From the NCBI GenBank assembly GCA_030151165.1, contig JASLEM010000461.1, positions 1 to 11,091 of the forward strand: DNA of 11,091 bases, written 5' to 3'. Shown here one piece after another: positions 7,809 to 11,091 of this stretch (the stretch's first letter is position 1; each line of letters starts with the position of its first letter). Origin of the DNA: Burkholderiaceae bacterium (GTDB taxonomy: Bacteria > Pseudomonadota > Gammaproteobacteria > Burkholderiales > Burkholderiaceae). The notes under the pieces are model-generated. The model had not been told where the DNA came from. It saw only the letters and a program-made list of their open reading frames with translations, and ran no database searches. A program made the translations under genes and the position numbers.

Positions 7809-9337
7809 CGCGCCACCCGGACGACGACGACAACGAAGGCTACGCCGGGGCCGAGAGCGCCGCGGCGCCGTCGATCGCCCCGGTCGCGAAAGCCGTGCCG
7901 GCGCTGCATGGCCTGACGCGCCGCGAGACGATTGCGCTCGACGCGATGCTCACCGACCTGCAGCGCGAGTCCTTCGGCTACTTCGTGCACGAGGTCAACG
8001 AGGCCAACGGCCTGGTGATGGACAAGACCGCCGCGGGCTGGCCCGCGAGCATCGCGGCCGTCGGCATGGCGCTCACGGCGTACCCGGTCGGCGTGCAGCG
8101 CGGGCTGATGACGCGCGCGCAGGCGCTGCACCGCACGCTCGTCACGCTGCGCTTCCTGCTCGCGTGCGAACAGGGCGAATCGCCCGAGGCGTCCGGCTAC
8201 CGCGGCTTCTTCTATCACTTCATCGACATGAACACCGGCCGCCGCGCGTGGCAGTGCGAGCTGTCGACGATCGACACCGCGCTGCTGATGGCGGGCGTGC
8301 TGACCTCGCGCACCTACTTCAAGGGCGCGAGCGACGACGAGGCCGAGGTGCGGCGGCTGGCGACCGCGCTCTACGACCGTGTCGAGTGGGACTGGATGGT
8401 CGGCGAGCGCGGCACGATCTGCCACGGCTGGAAGCCCGAGACGGGCAAGCTGCCGTGGCACTGGGAAGGCTACGACGAGGCGCTGGTGCTTTACCTGCTG
8501 GCGCTCGGCTCGCCCACGCACCCCGTGCCGGCGTCGTCGTACGACGCATGGTGCTCGACGTACCGCTGGGAGACGGTCGAAGGCCTCGCCTACCTGCACG
8601 CCGGCCCGCTGTTCATCCACCAGATGTCGCACCTGTGGGTCGACTTCCGCGGCCTGCAGGACGCGTTCATGCGCGCGCACGACAGCGACTACTTCCAGAA
8701 CAGCCGCATCGGCGCGCAGGTGCAGCAACGCTACGCGATCCGCAACCCGCGGCGCCACGCGATGTACGGCGAGCACTGCTGGGGCGTGACGGCCAGCGAC
8801 GGCCCCGGCGTCGCGCGCTGGCACGGCAAGGGCGAGACGCCCTTCTTCGACTACATCGCCCGCGGCGTGCCCGACGGTCCCGACGACGGCACGCTCGCGC
8901 CGTGGGCGGTCGTCGCGTCGCTGCCGTTCGCGCCCGAGATCGTGCTGCCGACGATCGCGAACTACCGCCACATCCAGCTGCACACGGCCAACCCGTACGG
9001 CTTCAAGGCCTCGTTCAATCCGAGCTATCCGGCCGACCGCAAGCACGCGATCGGCTGGGTCTCGCCGTACCACTTCGGCATCAACGAGGGCCCGACCGTC
9101 GTGATGATCGAGAACCACCGCACCGGCCTGCTGTGGAAGATGATGCGCGGCTGCGAGCCGATCGTGACGGGCCTGCGCCGCGCCGGCTTCACCGGCGGCT
9201 GGCTCGCCGACATCCCGGTGTCGGCCGCGTGCGCCGAGGCGATGCACATGCCCGCGCCGGACGCGTTCGAGCCGCCGACGCCGCCGGTCGCCACCGCCGT
9301 CGAATCGACCGTGCCCGCGCCGAAGCCCGCGCGCTGA
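7805..9337 (+). CDS. GH144 / 'glycoamylase' (PF10091) family protein
   Basis: A 510-aa (alpha/alpha)6-barrel protein of the family that includes endo-beta-1,2-glucanases and is often annotated as glucoamylase. Hallmarks in order are GYFVHEVNEANGLVMDK (58-74), GYRGFFYHFIDMNTGRRAWQCELSTIDTALLMAGVL (131-166), WHWEGYDEALVLYLLALGSPTHP (218-240), AGPLFIHQMSHLWVDFRGLQD, GPDDGTLAPWAVVASLPFAPEIVLPT, and GINEGPTVVMIENHRTGLLWK (425-445) followed by LRRAGFTGGWL. Likely catalytic acids are D157 and E225; D157 stands where characterised GH144 enzymes, as I recall them, have Glu. The N-terminus is acidic and polar with no signal peptide, which is odd beside an apparently exported partner. The ATG overlaps the GH39 stop and has GGGAG upstream. 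The tail is a Pro/Ala/Thr-rich, probably disordered stretch of about 25 residues. Confidence 0.87.
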   Translation: MTRHPDDDDNEGYAGAESAAAPSIAPVAKAVPALHGLTRRETIALDAMLTDLQRESFGYFVHEVNEANGLVMDKTAAGWPASIAAVGMALTAYPVGVQRGLMTRAQALHRTLVTLRFLLACEQGESPEASGYRGFFYHFIDMNTGRRAWQCELSTIDTALLMAGVLTSRTYFKGASDDEAEVRRLATALYDRVEWDWMVGERGTICHGWKPETGKLPWHWEGYDEALVLYLLALGSPTHPVPASSYDAWCSTYRWETVEGLAYLHAGPLFIHQMSHLWVDFRGLQDAFMRAHDSDYFQNSRIGAQVQQRYAIRNPRRHAMYGEHCWGVTASDGPGVARWHGKGETPFFDYIARGVPDGPDDGTLAPWAVVASLPFAPEIVLPTIANYRHIQLHTANPYGFKASFNPSYPADRKHAIGWVSPYHFGINEGPTVVMIENHRTGLLWKMMRGCEPIVTGLRRAGFTGGWLADIPVSAACAEAMHMPAPDAFEPPTPPVATAVESTVPAPKPAR

Positions 9338-9352
9338 GCGCGACGCCTCAGC
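9333..9352. terminator. Small hairpin between convergent genes, built on both stop codons
   Basis: GCTGAG-C-GC (9333-9341) pairs with GCCTCAGC (9345-9352): eight base pairs, one bulged C and a 3-base GAC loop. The TGA of the GH144 gene (9335-9337) pairs with the reverse-complement TGA of the reductase gene (9348-9350). No U-tract follows, and the genes are only 10 bases apart. Function as a terminator is uncertain. Confidence 0.4.
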
Positions 9353-10268
9353 CGACCGATTCGTACGCGAGGATCGCCGCGGCGAGATCCTCCAGCGCCG
9401 TGCCGACCGACTTGAAGACCGTGCGCTGTGCGGCGTCGCGGCGCACGAAGCGGCCGGCGCACAGGTCGGCCAGCGTGCCGCGCACGTCCTCGCGGCGCAG
9501 CGCGCCGGACGCGATCGGCTGCGCCAGGTCGCCGGCCTTGGCCAGCGCCTCCATCGTGTCGACCCACACGTCCGCCTCCACGAACGCCGCGTCGTCCGCC
9601 TCGCGCATCGTGGGCGTGAAGCCGCCGATCAGGTCGAGGTGCGTGCCGGGCGCCAGCCACTCGCCGCGGATCAGCGGCTCGGCACTGAGCGTCGCGCAAC
9701 TGACGATGTCGGCCTGCGCCGCGGCGCCCGCGAGGTCGCGCGTCACGTGCGCGGACACGCCCTCGCGCGCGAGGCGATCGACGAGCGCCTGCGCCGCGGC
9801 CGCGTCGCGGCTCCAGACCTGCACGTCGTCGATCGCGCGCACCGCGGCGTGCGCGTGCGCCATCAGGCTGCCGACACGGCCCGCGCCAACCACGAGCAGC
9901 CGATGCGCGTCGGGCCGCGCGAGCTTCGACGCGGCGAGCGCCGACGCCGCGGCGGTGCGGCGCGCCGTGATCTCGTTGCCATCGATCTGCGCCAGCGGTA
10001 CGCCGGTGCGCGCGTCGAACAGCTGGTAGCTCGCGAACACGCCCGGCAGGCCCAGCGCCGCGTTGCCGCGCGCGACGTTGACGATCTTCACGCCGAAGTA
10101 GCGCCCGGCCAGCCAGGCCGGCATCACGAGCGCGGTGAGCGAGTCGCCGACCGCGTGCACCTGGCGTGTCGGCGCCTCGCAGCCGGCGACGAACAGGTGC
10201 TCGAGCGCGTCGACCAGCGCCGGAAACGCGAGCGCCCGCGCGGTGGCGGCGGCGTCGAACTGCGTCAT
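9348..10268 (-). CDS. Ornithine cyclodeaminase/mu-crystallin family protein, probable cyclic-imine (pyrroline-2-carboxylate type) reductase
   Basis: A 306-aa cytoplasmic NAD(P)-dependent protein. It has the family layout: conserved lysine K61 in FGVKIVNV, NEITARRTAAASALAASKLARP (98-119), Rossmann motif VVGAGRVGSLMAH (126-138), LDLIGGFTPTMREAD (211-224) and the ending TVFKSVGTALEDLAAA (283-298). True ornithine cyclodeaminases carry a catalytic Asp in GGDCPGKTE; here the matching stretch is GGFTPTMRE. That points to the relatives that reduce delta1-pyrroline-2-carboxylate or delta1-piperideine-2-carboxylate to L-proline or L-pipecolate (LhpI-like). The residue alignment is from memory. The ATG at 10268 overlaps the stop of the upstream small gene (ATGA), so translation is coupled. 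No proline or hydroxyproline catabolic genes are nearby, so the pathway is unclear. Confidence 0.85.
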   Translation of the reverse strand: MTQFDAAATARALAFPALVDALEHLFVAGCEAPTRQVHAVGDSLTALVMPAWLAGRYFGVKIVNVARGNAALGLPGVFASYQLFDARTGVPLAQIDGNEITARRTAAASALAASKLARPDAHRLLVVGAGRVGSLMAHAHAAVRAIDDVQVWSRDAAAAQALVDRLAREGVSAHVTRDLAGAAAQADIVSCATLSAEPLIRGEWLAPGTHLDLIGGFTPTMREADDAAFVEADVWVDTMEALAKAGDLAQPIASGALRREDVRGTLADLCAGRFVRRDAAQRTVFKSVGTALEDLAAAILAYESVG

Positions 10269-10621
10269 GGCGCGCGCCGCGACGTGCGCAGCCCGTGCAG
10301 GCCGAAGATGGAGTGCAGCATCTCGTCGTCCCAGGCGCAGTCGGTGTCTTCCGCGTCGACCAGGCGCTCGCCGCGCTCCAGCAGGTGAGCCAGCCGCGTG
10401 GCGACCAGCGCGGTGGCCAGGTTCAGCGCCTGCATCGACGAGGCGCCGCAGACGTCCGGATAGCGCGGGTCGACGCCCTGCAGTTCGGCCGCGCAGGCCC
10501 AGTGGCCGTCGTCCACCGGATAGGGCACGCCGACGCGGGCCACGACGCGCGCCTGCGAGCCGTCCTGGCGGAGCCAGATCAGTTGCTCCGTGGCGATGAA
10601 GTTCGGCGCGGTCGTTCGCAT
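10265..10621 (-). CDS. Small conserved-looking protein of unknown function
   Basis: A 118-aa soluble protein beginning MRTTAPNFIATEQLIWLRQDG. The start at 10621 is supported by comparison with the inverted copy at 10923: all five differences downstream of this ATG are synonymous, while differences are denser just upstream. The frame is open to 10690, but that would overlap the helicase end. No good Shine-Dalgarno is visible. VARVGVPYPVDDGHWACAAELQGVDPRY followed by CGASSMQALNLATALVATRLAHLL resembles short proteins of the DUF6968 type (beta-rich front, one C-terminal helix); I hold this only loosely. Its stop overlaps the start of the reductase gene, so the two are co-translated. No function is proposed. 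Confidence 0.75.
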   Translation of the reverse strand: MRTTAPNFIATEQLIWLRQDGSQARVVARVGVPYPVDDGHWACAAELQGVDPRYPDVCGASSMQALNLATALVATRLAHLLERGERLVDAEDTDCAWDDEMLHSIFGLHGLRTSRRAP

Positions 10622-10665
10622 GAGCGGCCAGTCTGCCCGAGGCGAGCGGCCTTGACCCTTCGTGA

Positions 10666-10782
10666 TTACGCCATTTCGACGTGCCACCACGCGGGCAGCA
10701 GGCGCCGCACTTCGGCGCGCCGGAAGCGGTCGTCGATCAGGAAGACCACGCCCTCGTCGCTGGTCGTGCGGATCACGCGGCC
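10666..10782 (-). CDS. C-terminal end of a Rad3/XPD (DinG-like) DNA helicase, cut by the inverted repeat
   Basis: The minus-strand frame GRVIRTTSDEGVVFLIDDRFRRAEVRRLLPAWWHVEMA ends at TGA-free stop TAA (10668-10666). GRVIRT..D.GVV.L.D.R is motif VI of the Rad3/XPD/DinG superfamily 2 helicases, where the arginines contact ATP, and the rest is the usual short C-terminal tail. Only about 39 residues remain. The sequence leaves the family right before the first glycine, at about 10782, where the inverted copy of the same region begins. A full gene would be expected upstream in the source genome, 44 bases before the small gene. Confidence 0.75.
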   Translation of the reverse strand, partial: GRVIRTTSDEGVVFLIDDRFRRAEVRRLLPAWWHVEMA

Positions 10783-10878
10783 AGCGACGAGGGCGTGGTC
10801 TTCCTCATCGACGACCGCTTCCGGCGCGCTGAAGTGCGGCGCCTGCTGCCCGCGTGGTGGCATGTCGAAATGGCGTAA
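10783..10878 (+). pseudogene. Headless inverted copy of the helicase C-terminus
   Basis: This is the mirror copy of the helicase tail, reading from SDEGVVFLIDDRFRR to WWHVEMA and a TAA at 10876-10878. It lacks motif VI start and all upstream sequence. Three bases differ from the left-arm copy and all three are silent third positions. It can only be a fragment here. Confidence 0.8.
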
Positions 10879-10922
10879 TCACGAAGGGTCAAGGCCGCGC
10901 GCCTCAGGCAGACTGGCTGCTC

Positions 10923-11091
10923 ATGCGAACGACCGCGCCGAACTTCATCGCCACGGAGCAATTGATCTGGCTGCGCCAGGACGGCTCGCAGGCGCGCGTG
11001 GTGGCGCGCGTCGGCGTGCCCTATCCGGTGGACGACGGCCACTGGGCCTGCGCGGCCGAACTGCAGGGCGTCGATCCGCGCTATCCGGACG
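10923..11091 (+). CDS. Second, inverted copy of the small unknown gene, cut by the window end
   Basis: The first 56 codons of the gene at 10265-10621 are repeated on the opposite strand, from MRTTAPNF to DPRYPD. The protein is identical over this length, while five bases differ, all silent. The reading frame is still open at the last base of the window. Confidence 0.85.
   Translation, partial: MRTTAPNFIATEQLIWLRQDGSQARVVARVGVPYPVDDGHWACAAELQGVDPRYPD

Larger units (their letters stand above)
10453..11091. repeat. Large inverted repeat (fold-back) at the right end of the window
   Basis: Bases 10781-11091 are the reverse complement of 10453-10763 around a centre at base 10772. The arms are 311 bases long, with a spacer of 17 bases that is itself poorly paired. 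By hand alignment there are 11 mismatches (plus-arm positions 10806, 10830, 10863, 10899, 10906, 10918, 10962, 10973, 11000, 11006 and 11075) and no indels. The right arm reaches the end of the window, so its true length is unknown. The left arm is contiguous with the reductase operon and is the native copy. Confidence 0.95.

Noticed and set aside
10666..10878. Two near-identical 65-aa frames on opposite strands.
   Set aside because: They arise because the fold-back makes each strand read the helicase tail plus its own antisense. Only the C-terminal halves are real protein sequence.

Overview
The bulk of this window, about 717 to 10781, is one continuous stretch of very GC-rich, tightly packed proteobacterial DNA. 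Gene content and protein style (a two-cysteine YceI subgroup, an ArsR/AHSA1 operon, a POT transporter, a GH39 and GH144 pair) suggest a betaproteobacterium, probably Burkholderiales. This is a judgement from pattern, not a database match. Neither end belongs naturally to the block. The left end (1 to ~716) is a branched-chain amino-acid ABC permease fragment of actinobacterial style, fused tail-on into a truncated yceI. The right end (10781 to 11091) is an inverted, ~96.5% identical copy of 10453-10763. Both look like chimeric joins of the kind found at metagenome contig ends, although real rearrangements are not excluded.

Layout: (1) ~716-2824 is a small regulon. A secreted YceI protein (minus) is transcribed away from an operon of arsR-type repressor, AHSA1/SRPBCC protein 1 and AHSA1/SRPBCC protein 2 (plus). 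The genes of the plus operon overlap each other. The two divergent promoters carry the same ~20-bp operator-like sequence in mirrored orientation, each overlapping its -10 box, so the repressor probably controls both transcripts. (2) 2852-4126 minus is a DUF1444 (YtpQ-like) cytoplasmic protein. (3) 4358-5890 minus is a 510-aa proton-dependent oligopeptide (POT/PTR2) transporter that starts at TTG and ends in a clear intrinsic terminator. (4) 6165-9337 plus is a two-gene, ATGA-coupled glycoside hydrolase operon: a GH39-type hydrolase with a Tat-like N-terminus, then a GH144/'glycoamylase' family protein with no visible export signal. (5) 9348-10781 minus is the end of a Rad3/DinG-like helicase, a small protein of unknown function, and an ornithine cyclodeaminase-like protein that is more likely a cyclic-imine (pyrroline-2-carboxylate type) reductase. 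The last two are ATGA-coupled.

Both convergent gene ends, 2822-2854 and 9333-9352, form hairpins in which the two opposing stop codons pair with each other. No tRNA, rRNA, CRISPR array, transposase or integrase was recognised. The strongest biological lead is the YceI/ArsR/AHSA1 regulon with its mirrored operators. The strongest structural leads are the two chimeric ends.
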